Part shown: piece after piece, positions 1-6,522 of the stretch
How positions within the stretch are numbered: the stretch's first letter is position 1
Layout: each line of letters begins with the position of its first letter
Source of the DNA: an uncultured Opitutales bacterium
GTDB lineage: Bacteria; Verrucomicrobiota; Verrucomicrobiia; Opitutales; Intestinicryptomonadaceae
Direction: 5' to 3'
DNA: 10,174 nt
NCBI GenBank assembly: GCA_900552245.1
Contig: URYY01000080.1
Span: 1 to 10,174, forward strand
The notes under the pieces: generated by a model
What the model was told of the DNA's origin: nothing
Database searches by the model: none
The model's input: only the letters and a program-made list of their open reading frames with translations
Translations under genes and position numbers: made by a program

Positions 1-1123
1 AACAGTCGCGCGAGCCGAATTGCCCGGAATTTTCCCTCAAAATCCGCATCTCCTCGCCCTGCCCCGAACATAGAATTAAATGCGCCCTCGAAGCCTCCGC
101 AATAAGCTCCGCGCAATTCTTGCAGGCCGACAAAATACCGTAGCCCGCCCCCAACAAAAAGTCGCCAGCATTCACCGCGCGCTCAAGGCCAATTCTTCTG
201 TGAAGGCTTGGAAGACCATCTCTAAACTCGTCGCCGTCTTCAATATCATCATGTATCAAAGAGGCCTTGTGAAAGCACTCTACGGCAATTGCAGCCCTCA
301 GGGCATCCTCGCTAAGCTCGCATGTCTTAGCCATGGCAAAAAATGCAGAAGCTAAAATTCGGGGCCTCCACCTGTTGCCGCCCTCGCAAAGGTAAGACAG
401 AGCATCGCCGGCGCATTCGCCGACTATAGGAATGTACTTTTCTATATTTTTGCGCTTAAAAATTTCAAAAACTTTACTCTTAACAAAGGCGTTGTCGGGC
501 GCAACAAAGCCCTTCTTTGATGCAGAGAGCGCCTCCCTAACCCAATCGGAATCAACGTCCGTATCTGCACAGCCGCCCCGCAAAAGAGGAATCGCGATAG
601 AGGGAATTCCCTTTTTTAAAACCCTCGGGAATGACTTTTCTAAAGAAGCCATGCAACTTACACCAACTAGCGCCGATACCTTGCCCTCCTCCACTAGCTT
701 TTCAACCATAGTAGTCGAGTCGCTCACCAAACTCACGCAATCGAGGGTATCCGCAAAACTTTGCAACTCGTCTATCTTGCAGGCTCCGCACATTGCGCAC
801 AAAAGCCCAAACTTATCGAAAGAGGCCTTGCAAGATTTTCTGTTTCTCAGGCATTGTGGCAGGATTAGAACGCGCAAAGAATGCGGAATTTTCTCAAATT
901 CTCCACGCCAAACTTCGTTATTTAATATTACGCAAAGCCAGTCTCTATATGGTGCGAACTCGGAGTTTTCGCCTTGCAAAAATTCTTCCACAGCGCTCTT
1001 TAGTTCGTCTAAGCTTAGGGGTGCAATGAGGCCTGAAGCTTCGGCAAAGCCCCTTAGCTTTCCTCGCAAGAAGTCGCGCTCCAACTTTAACTGCGGAACT
1101 TTAAATTCAAATTTATCAGCCAT
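1..1123 (-). CDS. DUF116 domain fused to polyprenyl diphosphate synthase (3' end cut by window edge)
   Basis: I translated this frame by hand; it is open from ATG at 1123 to the window edge, giving 374 residues with no stop. Residues about 75-192 look like DUF116: LPQCLR (88-93), cysteines C91, C98, C109, C112 and C115, then VGVSCMASLEK (153-163) and IPLLRGGCADTDVD (178-191). From about 214 a trans-isoprenyl diphosphate synthase begins: GGNRWRP (248-254), the first Asp-rich motif in LIHDDIED (289-296), then FRDGLPSLH (300-308) and NAGDFLLGAGYG (318-329). The second Asp-rich motif would lie beyond the edge. Family knowledge: such synthases condense IPP with allylic diphosphates; DUF116 has no settled function. 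Oddities: the IPP-binding GGKRxRP has Asn250 in place of Lys, and the usual RRG after the Asp motif reads RDG, so activity is not assured. It is the last visible gene of the unit, with ATG overlapping the radical SAM stop by 8 nt, which suggests translational coupling. Confidence 0.9.
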   Translation of the reverse strand, partial: MADKFEFKVPQLKLERDFLRGKLRGFAEASGLIAPLSLDELKSAVEEFLQGENSEFAPYRDWLCVILNNEVWRGEFEKIPHSLRVLILPQCLRNRKSCKASFDKFGLLCAMCGACKIDELQSFADTLDCVSLVSDSTTMVEKLVEEGKVSALVGVSCMASLEKSFPRVLKKGIPSIAIPLLRGGCADTDVDSDWVREALSASKKGFVAPDNAFVKSKVFEIFKRKNIEKYIPIVGECAGDALSYLCEGGNRWRPRILASAFFAMAKTCELSEDALRAAIAVECFHKASLIHDDIEDGDEFRDGLPSLHRRIGLERAVNAGDFLLGAGYGILSACKNCAELIAEASRAHLILCSGQGEEMRILRENSGQFGSRDC

Positions 1124-2318
1124 ACGCGCCAAATCCAAAAAAGTAACGCCTCTTTAAAAATTTGTAGATAAAGCCGCGCTCGGGAATCTCGTTTCCGGAC
1201 ATATCGTGGCTAGGTAAAATGCAACTTCCAGCAAGCTCCGCGCGCGCACTTCCCCTGCCGCTTGAGTCCTCCGCATTAAAGCGATTTACCGTATCCAGCA
1301 AAAGCTGCGGATTTTCCATCAGTATGCAACCCCTCGAATCCTTAGCGCAAACTTCGCGCATAGCGCTCAAAAATTCCGACTCCGAAAACATCGCGGCGAG
1401 ATCCTTTGAAGAATCGAAGCGCTCCTTCGCAAACTGGATAGGCGGGCAAAATTCCAAGTGCCCCCCAGGCGATATGTGGTGGCTTAAGCCGGAAGCTGCA
1501 GGGCAAATTGCCCTGCCCTTATCGTCCCAATAGGCGTCTATTACAACTAAATCCGCACTCTGTCTAGCATCCACCAAAAACTTTCTAAGCTCTCGCACCT
1601 CAGATTTGTCAAGGGCCAATTCTCGCGATGGATTTGCCCCCACGGGTCTATAAATGTAGTACCACATGTAGTGCGCGCCAAGCTCAGACAAAAATTTTAA
1701 GTGCTCAAAGTTTACAGTGTCCGTAAAATTATTTTTGCAAACGCTAGTTGCAACACCCCAAAAGAGCTTTTCGCTCGCGCAGGCTCGCATTGCATCAAGC
1801 GCCTTTTGGTAGGCGCTTTTAACGCCCCTTCGCTCGGAGCTCTCTCTCTCAGCACCCTCCAAGCTTATAAGCGGCGTTGCATTGCCAAGGCTCCTTAGCT
1901 TCTTTGCAAAATCGCGCGTTAAAAGCGAGCCGTTTGTAAAAATTTGAAAGTAGCTTTTCGGATTTCGCCCAAGCACCTCCAAAAGCCCCTTGTGCATCAG
2001 AGGCTCTCCGCCAAGAAGCCCAAAAAAATATGAGCCTTTCTTATTTGCGGATTTTACGATTTCACAAATTTCCTCAACGCTCAATTCGCGCGAATTTTGC
2101 GACACCCAGCAGCCCTTGCACTTGTAGTTGCACCTGTCGCTTATTGATATCATTAAAAACGCCGGAAAGAAATCGCCATCGCCCCTCAGAAACTTCTTCT
2201 GCCTCTTTGCAAATTCGCGCATTCCCCAGAAGCTGCGCCAACACATATTTATGGCAAGCTTGCGCAGGACGCGACCGTCGCACTCAAAAATGGGTCTCAA
2301 AAATGGCTTGAGCTTCAT
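1116..2318 (-). CDS. Radical SAM protein with Twitch/SPASM-like C-terminus
   Basis: A 400-residue radical SAM enzyme of the MoaA/PqqE/HpnH-like superfamily. The SAM cluster motif is C63-x3-C67-x2-C70 (DRCNYKCKGCW), followed by LLGGEPLM (101-108, the GGEP SAM-binding motif), TNG (128-130) and ISLEG (151-155). The C-terminal third carries C272, then a G286-x4-C291 arrangement, C324, C331 and C366. This resembles a Twitch or partial SPASM domain holding an auxiliary Fe-S cluster, but full ligand spacing is not recognisable. A basic, partly hydrophobic 60-residue leader precedes the barrel. The ATG lies 3 nt after the stop of the ferredoxin-like gene, and the stop overlaps the next gene, so the three are very probably made together. 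Family knowledge: it should cleave SAM to a 5'-deoxyadenosyl radical. The substrate is unknown; the fused prenyl synthase downstream makes an isoprenoid an attractive guess, but other substrates are equally open. Confidence 0.9.
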   Translation of the reverse strand: MKLKPFLRPIFECDGRVLRKLAINMCWRSFWGMREFAKRQKKFLRGDGDFFPAFLMISISDRCNYKCKGCWVSQNSRELSVEEICEIVKSANKKGSYFFGLLGGEPLMHKGLLEVLGRNPKSYFQIFTNGSLLTRDFAKKLRSLGNATPLISLEGAERESSERRGVKSAYQKALDAMRACASEKLFWGVATSVCKNNFTDTVNFEHLKFLSELGAHYMWYYIYRPVGANPSRELALDKSEVRELRKFLVDARQSADLVVIDAYWDDKGRAICPAASGLSHHISPGGHLEFCPPIQFAKERFDSSKDLAAMFSESEFLSAMREVCAKDSRGCILMENPQLLLDTVNRFNAEDSSGRGSARAELAGSCILPSHDMSGNEIPERGFIYKFLKRRYFFGFGAYG

Positions 2319-2321
2319 CGC

Positions 2322-2987
2322 CTAACTATTCGGCCTCTTTAAAATGGATTTAGCAGCCAAGCGCCGATTTTTCAAAGCCTCGTAATAATCCTCACTTGAG
2401 AAATTGCTTTCAGACGCGTTCGCACCACTTATGGCGTCGTCCTCGCACTTTGCAAAGACTATCGCCTGCCTTGGGCACATTCTAGCGCATGCGGGACAGC
2501 CGTCTTTGCAAGACTTGGGATTTTCCACCCTGACGCCATTGGAGTCCTTCACGTAAACTTTGAACATGCAGAAATCGACGCACTTTCCGCAAGAGACGCA
2601 GCGCGAGTAATCTATTGCAGGATACCACGCAGGCCAGCCGCCATTGTCAAATTTTTGAAGATTAAAATCCGCGGCGCCCCCCTCCGATATTCCAAAATTG
2701 CCCAAGACTTCCGAGGCTTCGCTTCGCAAATCGAAAAATTCAAAATCGGCCTTTGCGCCCGCATAGTTTAAAATCGCACTCGCCGCCCTCTTATGGCAGG
2801 CAAAAACCCTAACTCCGCCCAAGCAAAATTCCCGCAGCTTCTCAGGCGAATTTACAGCCACATGGCAGAGGTCTTGGCAAATCAAAGTATCTTCTCCACT
2901 CAGCTTGCCGCACAAAACCCCAAGCGCCGATTTTGGCAATAGCCCCGCATCGGCACACAAGCATACTAAATTCTTTTTGCCAGACAT
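2322..2987 (-). CDS. Dicluster [4Fe-4S] ferredoxin-type protein with Cys-rich HdrA-like N-terminus
   Basis: A 221-residue, cytosolic-looking protein. Residues 130-171 hold a classical bacterial 2[4Fe-4S] module: C130-x2-C133-x2-C136-x3-C140, then C160-x3-C164-x2-C167-x3-C171-P. The first set lacks the usual Pro after its fourth Cys (CMF); the second has it (CPR). The N-terminal 70 residues contain seven cysteines (9, 11, 26, 37, 41, 55, 64) in a layout reminiscent of the front of heterodisulfide reductase subunit A: a CLC start, ICQDLC at 36-41 and VFACHKRA at 61-68. That resemblance is by eye and weak; there is no visible FAD motif. A likely role is electron transfer to the radical SAM and DUF116 proteins encoded next, inferred from the 3-nt spacing. 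Its ATG directly abuts the TAA of the beta-propeller gene. Confidence 0.87.
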   Translation of the reverse strand: MSGKKNLVCLCADAGLLPKSALGVLCGKLSGEDTLICQDLCHVAVNSPEKLREFCLGGVRVFACHKRAASAILNYAGAKADFEFFDLRSEASEVLGNFGISEGGAADFNLQKFDNGGWPAWYPAIDYSRCVSCGKCVDFCMFKVYVKDSNGVRVENPKSCKDGCPACARMCPRQAIVFAKCEDDAISGANASESNFSSEDYYEALKNRRLAAKSILKRPNS

Positions 2988-4247
2988 TTATTTTTTCACA
3001 TCAAAAGCCATCAAAACGCTGCCGTGGCGGACGTACATAACTCCGTCACACACTACTATGTGGCACCAATTTCTGCCCTTGCCAAGCGGAACTTTGAAAG
3101 AGCTTACTATGTCGAACTTGTCGGACTTTGGATTTACCAAAGCTATGTCGCCGCGCTTTTCCTCGTAAACGTAGAGCATGCCGTCGGCGGATGTCACGCT
3201 GCCCTTGGAGTGCCCCTTCCACTGCTCGTTATAAATCATCTTGCCTGTCTCAAAATCAAAGCAGACCCAATTTCCGCGCTCGTTATTTATCCAATTTGAA
3301 GCGTACAAGCGCCCGTCAATTAAAATCGCACCACCATGGTGGTTGTCTATTTCGGCACTAGACCAAATTTCTTTCGGCTCTTTGCCGGAGATATCCAAAA
3401 GGTAGCCTCCCTGATCGTAACCGGAAGTTACAAACACCTTGTTATCTTTAAATATGGGAGTGTAGGCCTGTATCTGCCAGTACTCAAGCTTGCCCTTCTT
3501 GCCGCCCAACTTCTTTAGCTCATACTTCCAAAGCAAACTTCCCGTATCCGGATCCAAGCCAAAGGCCCATTTCCTGATACCTCCTATAAATTGCTTTTTA
3601 CCGTTAACCTCGGCTATGATTGGCGATATGTAGCTCGTCCCATCCTTGAGGCTTTCGGATTTCCAAACTACAGAGCCGTCCTCTATATTTAGAGCCACAA
3701 CGGTGGTCTGCTTGCCGCCTGCCGTAAAAAATATCTTTCCCTCGTAAATTAGCGGATTTTCCGCAAAGCCCCAAGACATTGCCTCTGCGCCAAACTCTTT
3801 AACTCCGTCGACCTTCCACTTAACCTGGCGCTTATTTAAATCTACGCAAACTATCTCGCCGGCCCCGCTTATAACATACAGATTATCCCCCAATATTGTC
3901 GGCATTATGCGGGCGTCCTGAAAGCTCTTGTCGTAGCTTGCGCCGTAGTCTAGGCTCCAAAGCTTCTTGCCGCTTCGGTCTAAAACCGTCAAAAATTCGG
4001 TCTTATTATCGTCGGTGGTGCCGCAAACGTATATTTTATCTCCCACAATAGAACCCGCCGAATAGCCCTTGCCAATCTCGTCGTTTGACCACAATAACTT
4101 TGGCCCCTTAGCCGGCCAAGTTTTTAAAAGATTCTTTTCGGGGTAAATCGAAGTTCTATCGGCACCGCCCCACTGCGCGACATCTCCGGCAAAGGCAGTG
4201 GAACAAGCCGCAAAGCCAACCAAGGTAAATAATATTTTTAAATTCAT
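2988..4247 (-). CDS. Secreted PQQ-binding-like beta-propeller protein
   Basis: 419 residues from the ATG at 4247. A TTG-initiated form from 4280 would add 11 residues ahead of a good signal peptide, so it is not preferred. Residues 1-20 form a signal peptide (MNLKILFTLV, then AFA before G21); the Cys at 15 lacks a proper lipobox. The mature protein opens with WGGADRTSIYPE (26-37), a start typical of PQQ-like propellers of Verrucomicrobiota, Planctomycetes and Bacteroidetes. Repeated blades end in Trp-docking-type motifs: LDRSGKKLW (89-97), VDLNKRQVKW (135-144), LNIEDGSVVW (187-195), LDPDTGSLLW (231-240) and FDFETGKMIY (330-339). It is much shorter than quinoprotein dehydrogenases and shows none of their catalytic features that I can recognise, so enzymatic activity should not be assumed. 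It is the first gene of the unit and shares a zero-gap junction with the Fe-S gene. Confidence 0.87.
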   Translation of the reverse strand: MNLKILFTLVGFAACSTAFAGDVAQWGGADRTSIYPEKNLLKTWPAKGPKLLWSNDEIGKGYSAGSIVGDKIYVCGTTDDNKTEFLTVLDRSGKKLWSLDYGASYDKSFQDARIMPTILGDNLYVISGAGEIVCVDLNKRQVKWKVDGVKEFGAEAMSWGFAENPLIYEGKIFFTAGGKQTTVVALNIEDGSVVWKSESLKDGTSYISPIIAEVNGKKQFIGGIRKWAFGLDPDTGSLLWKYELKKLGGKKGKLEYWQIQAYTPIFKDNKVFVTSGYDQGGYLLDISGKEPKEIWSSAEIDNHHGGAILIDGRLYASNWINNERGNWVCFDFETGKMIYNEQWKGHSKGSVTSADGMLYVYEEKRGDIALVNPKSDKFDIVSSFKVPLGKGRNWCHIVVCDGVMYVRHGSVLMAFDVKK

Positions 4248-4271
4248 AATAAGTGCAACATGTCTTAGATT

Positions 4272-4277
4272 CTTATA
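4272..4277 (-). promoter_or_regulatory. Possible -10 box of the propeller/Fe-S/radical SAM unit
   Basis: Reading on the minus strand, TATAAG lies about 25 nt ahead of the ATG at 4247 and matches the sigma70 -10 consensus at five of six positions. No convincing -35 box lies 16-18 nt upstream. The 186-nt gap from the fur stop makes a promoter somewhere in this stretch likely, but this exact placement is weak. Confidence 0.3.
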
Positions 4278-4395
4278 CAAAGCGCATTTAATCTTAACGG
4301 TTATCGCTCTTCAAGAATAATTTAAATGGGCAAAAAATTTTAGTTCCAAAAAAAACGCTCAAAAAAACACAATCGGCAAAGCATCAAAAATAGAC

Positions 4396-4428
4396 AAAAA
4401 AATAAATTTAAAATATCTTTAAAAATTT
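4396..4428 (-). terminator. Possible A/T-only terminator after fur
   Basis: Just beyond the fur stop on the minus strand, an AAATTT-rich arm (4428-4418) can fold with 4413-4404 across a GATA loop, with a two-base bulge, and is followed by seven T residues (4402-4396). The stem is purely A/T and imperfect, so termination may be inefficient and some read-through into the propeller unit is possible. Confidence 0.35.
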
Positions 4429-4433
4429 TAAAA

Positions 4434-4814
4434 CTAGGACGATCTGCAATCCGCACACTCGCCCCTTATAAAAATATTTGTGGTCGAAACCTTAAAACCC
4501 ATCTGTTGAAGCAACTTGCGCGACACGGACTTCAGGGGCTCGCACTCAAAATCAAAAACCCTGCCGCACTTATTGCAAATCGCGTGATTGTGGGAATCCA
4601 ACCTAAAGTCAAACCTGTCGGGCTCTCCAGCCAATGAGATTCTAACGAGCATTCCGGCCTCTACAAAGGCATTTAGATTTCTGTAAACAGTGGCAATACC
4701 TATGCCCGGCATAATTTCCCTCATGGCGCTAAAGACCTCCGCTGCGCAAGGGTGGTTTAGCTTGCCCGAGCGCAACATCTTTAACATCTCGTCTTTCTGC
4801 CTGGAATATTTCAT
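4434..4814 (-). CDS. Fur-family metalloregulator, PerR-like
   Basis: 126 residues from ATG at 4814; an upstream TTG start (4856) would overlap pgpA and add a non-homologous leader. The winged-helix domain shows HPCAAEVFSAM (21-31) and the recognition-helix signature IATVYRNLN (40-48). The dimer domain has RFD (67-69), HNHAIC (75-80), CGRVFDF (83-89) and C120-x2-C123. C80, C83, C120 and C123 form the expected structural zinc site. The five regulatory ligands known from Bacillus PerR (H37, D85, H91, H93, D104) line up by eye with H21, D69, H75, H77 and D88, which favours a peroxide-sensing PerR over iron-sensing Fur. The N-terminus is short, as in many PerR-type proteins. It follows pgpA by 25 nt and is probably co-transcribed. 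No recognisable PerR/Fur box is seen in the window. Confidence 0.92.
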   Translation of the reverse strand: MKYSRQKDEMLKMLRSGKLNHPCAAEVFSAMREIMPGIGIATVYRNLNAFVEAGMLVRISLAGEPDRFDFRLDSHNHAICNKCGRVFDFECEPLKSVSRKLLQQMGFKVSTTNIFIRGECADCRSS

Positions 4815-4839
4815 TGTAACTTCGTAGGTAAAAGCATAT

Positions 4840-5343
4840 TTACATAAAAAAAGCAAATGTATTTAATATCGCGCAAACTAAAATTGCAGCCAAAACATCG
4901 TCTAGAACGCACCCGAGACCTCCATCTATAATTTGCACGCGCTTTATTCCAAGAGGTTTTAGTATGTCAAAAAACCTAAATAAGGCAAATCCCGCGAGAA
5001 TCCAAATGCAGAACCCCGACAGAGCTTCGCTTTGGAAAATCCCAAAATAACAAATCGGCATCGCCGCAAATTCATCGAAATTTATCCGCCCTGGGTCTTT
5101 CAAATTAAAGTAGCGCTCGCCTATATCGCAAATACCGATTGCCGCGTACACTAAAATAAATGTCGCAAGTCCGTAAAGCCAAAGCGGCAGATGAGACATC
5201 AAAGCCCAAGCAAATAAGGCCCCTGCGAGGCTCCCCCAAGTTCCGGGCGCCTTAAGGCCCCCCAAAAAAAACAGAGTTGCCAGCCCCGCAAAAAATTTTT
5301 GCGGCACTAAATTTAACCACGGGTAAAAGCTTCTCCAAGACAT
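4840..5343 (-). CDS. pgpA: Phosphatidylglycerophosphatase A
   Basis: 167 residues, a usual length for PgpA. It is an integral inner-membrane phosphatase that removes phosphate from phosphatidylglycerol phosphate to give phosphatidylglycerol. Visible family motifs are GGLKAPGTWGSLAG (28-41), the acidic segment DPGRINFDEF (83-92, D90 and E91), FFDILKPLGIKRV (124-136) and GGLGCVLDDVLAA (141-153) with the paired D148 and D149. Several hydrophobic stretches (about 18-30, 38-72, 95-122, 146-165) fit a multi-pass membrane protein. In the acidic motif the usual Gly after DEF is Ala (DEFAAM), a mild departure. The start is 2 nt after the pgsA stop, so two consecutive steps of the pathway are encoded side by side. 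Confidence 0.93.
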   Translation of the reverse strand: MSWRSFYPWLNLVPQKFFAGLATLFFLGGLKAPGTWGSLAGALFAWALMSHLPLWLYGLATFILVYAAIGICDIGERYFNLKDPGRINFDEFAAMPICYFGIFQSEALSGFCIWILAGFALFRFFDILKPLGIKRVQIIDGGLGCVLDDVLAAILVCAILNTFAFFM

Positions 5344-5345
5344 AT

Positions 5346-5933
5346 CTATGACTTCAACAAATACCCGTAGCGAATCCCATAGCTAAACCCTGAAATTAGC
5401 GAAAGAACCGTGGAAATAAACAGAGTTGCTATGCCCGAGTAAAAGACAATCTCATAAATAAAGCCGGAAGCTAAGCCAAAATCAACCCTGAGCGAACATG
5501 CGCAAATAATAGCTCCTATGGAATACATCTGAAAGGCAGCCTTGTACTTCCCCAAGCTTTCCGCCGCCAAAACGACACCCGTATTTGCCGCCAACATTCT
5601 AATTCCACTTACAAAAAACTCGCGCGCGGAACTAAAGAATGTGCAAAATATTGCAAATTTTTGCCAGTCTTCGGAATACAGATTTAAGCCCAGCAAGACC
5701 ATAAACATGCCGATAACCATTATCTTGTCGCAGAGCGCATCCATAAATTTTCCGAGAACCGTAACCGCATTTGACTTGCGCGCTATGTAGCCGTCAAACC
5801 AATCAGTAGCCCCAGCTATTACAAAGAGAATAAAGGCCGCAAGCGCAAAGTACTTAAACCCCACACATAGCAAAATGGCCGTTATAAAGCTCAACAAAAC
5901 TCTTAAAGCAGTTAAAAAATTCGGTATATTCAT
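5346..5933 (-). CDS. pgsA: CDP-diacylglycerol--glycerol-3-phosphate 3-phosphatidyltransferase
   Basis: 195 residues from ATG at 5933; a TTG 42 nt upstream gives an unlikely leader. The protein makes phosphatidylglycerol phosphate from CDP-diacylglycerol and glycerol 3-phosphate in the inner membrane. The complete CDP-alcohol phosphotransferase signature D-x2-DG-x2-AR-x8-G-x3-D-x3-D is present: D44, D47, G48, A51, R52, G61, D65 and D69. The opening MNIPNFLTALRVLLSF is the normal PgsA start, and hydrophobic segments follow throughout. The acidic and basic catalytic residues are all intact. Other CDP-alcohol transferases (for example cardiolipin synthase of the CAP type) share the signature, but the adjacent pgpA strongly supports PgsA. 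It leads a likely pgsA-pgpA-fur operon. Confidence 0.93.
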   Translation of the reverse strand: MNIPNFLTALRVLLSFITAILLCVGFKYFALAAFILFVIAGATDWFDGYIARKSNAVTVLGKFMDALCDKIMVIGMFMVLLGLNLYSEDWQKFAIFCTFFSSAREFFVSGIRMLAANTGVVLAAESLGKYKAAFQMYSIGAIICACSLRVDFGLASGFIYEIVFYSGIATLFISTVLSLISGFSYGIRYGYLLKS

Positions 5934-6011
5934 TTTTGTATGAGAAAAGTATTGCCAAGTTTTGCATTTTAACAAGTCTTTAACACTGCTTTTTTTAATT
6001 TTTCAGAAAAT
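5934..6011. promoter_or_regulatory. Divergent pgsA/coaD intergenic region
   Basis: These 78 nt separate two divergent start codons, so promoters for both should lie here or just inside the genes. On the minus strand TTGTTA, 16 nt, then AATACT is a poor sigma70-like pair; on the plus strand no pair is convincing. TTTAACA occurs twice (TTTTAACAAG and CTTTAACACT), 8 nt apart, and could be a binding half-site. Neither start has a Shine-Dalgarno sequence. Confidence 0.35.
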
Positions 6012-6500
6012 ATGAAAATTGCCATATATCCGGGAACGTTTGATCCAATAACCCTTGGGCATCTCGACATACTAAGGAGAGCGGGCAAACTCTTCGACAA
6101 GATTATCCTAGCCGTAGCTCCGAGCGAGACAAAGTCGCCGATGTTTACCCTAGACGAGCGGATAAATCTCATTTCTGAAAATATAAAAGATATGCCCTAC
6201 GTATCTCTGGAACCGCTTAGGGGTCTCACTGTCGACTTTGCCAAAAAGCACAATGCAATAGCCCTGATAAGAGGCCTTAGAGTGGTGTCGGATTTTGAGT
6301 TTGAATTCCAGCTTGCGCAGATGAATAGGCACCTAGAGGGCGATATAGAGACTGTCCTCTTAATGCCTTCAAAGCAATTCTTCTTTACAAGTTCGACGAT
6401 TATAAAGCAAGTCGCCCACTACGATGTCGATAGGCTGTCGGAATTTGTCCCACAGAATGTATTGCACGCACTCTCTGCAAAATCAAAGGCAAAAGTTTAG
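6012..6500 (+). CDS. coaD: Phosphopantetheine adenylyltransferase
   Basis: 162 residues, the standard PPAT length. The enzyme transfers AMP from ATP to 4'-phosphopantetheine, giving dephospho-CoA, the penultimate step of CoA synthesis, in the cytosol. The nucleotidyltransferase signature is at the N-terminus, YPGTFDPITLGHLDI (6-20), with T14 and H17 of the (T/H)xGH motif. IRGLRVVSDFEFEFQLAQMN (86-105) carries the conserved phosphopantetheine and ATP contacts, and TSSTIIKQVA (126-135) matches the family's ISST/SxxR-type nucleotide loop. Nothing is missing. It is monocistronic in this window; the stop TAG forms the first base pair of a small hairpin element described separately. Confidence 0.98.
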   Translation: MKIAIYPGTFDPITLGHLDILRRAGKLFDKIILAVAPSETKSPMFTLDERINLISENIKDMPYVSLEPLRGLTVDFAKKHNAIALIRGLRVVSDFEFEFQLAQMNRHLEGDIETVLLMPSKQFFFTSSTIIKQVAHYDVDRLSEFVPQNVLHALSAKSKAKV

Positions 6501-6522
6501 ATTTTTTTTAATATCTACAGAA
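6500..6522 (+). repeat. Copy 1 of a small hairpin-plus-TACAGAA element
   Basis: A 6-bp stem (6500-6505 with 6510-6515, one T-T mismatch), a TTTT loop and the tail TACAGAA. The same 23-nt layout occurs at 10074-10096. The second pair of the stem is A-T here and G-C there, a change that preserves pairing. Both copies lie just downstream of a plus-strand gene. The T-rich centre means chance similarity remains possible. Confidence 0.4.

Noticed and set aside
432..1157. Long plus-strand open frame of 241 codons
   Set aside because: It lies antisense to the DUF116-prenyl synthase gene, whose translation shows clear family motifs; the plus-strand product is Ser/Lys-rich with no recognisable domain.
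4248..4280. Longer TTG-started form of the propeller protein
   Set aside because: It would put 11 extra residues, including basic and His residues, ahead of a well-formed signal peptide beginning at the ATG at 4247.
4248..4433. Fur/PerR box between fur and the propeller gene
   Set aside because: The stretch is A/T-rich with runs of A, but no 7-1-7 or 19-bp Fur-type palindrome can be matched convincingly.
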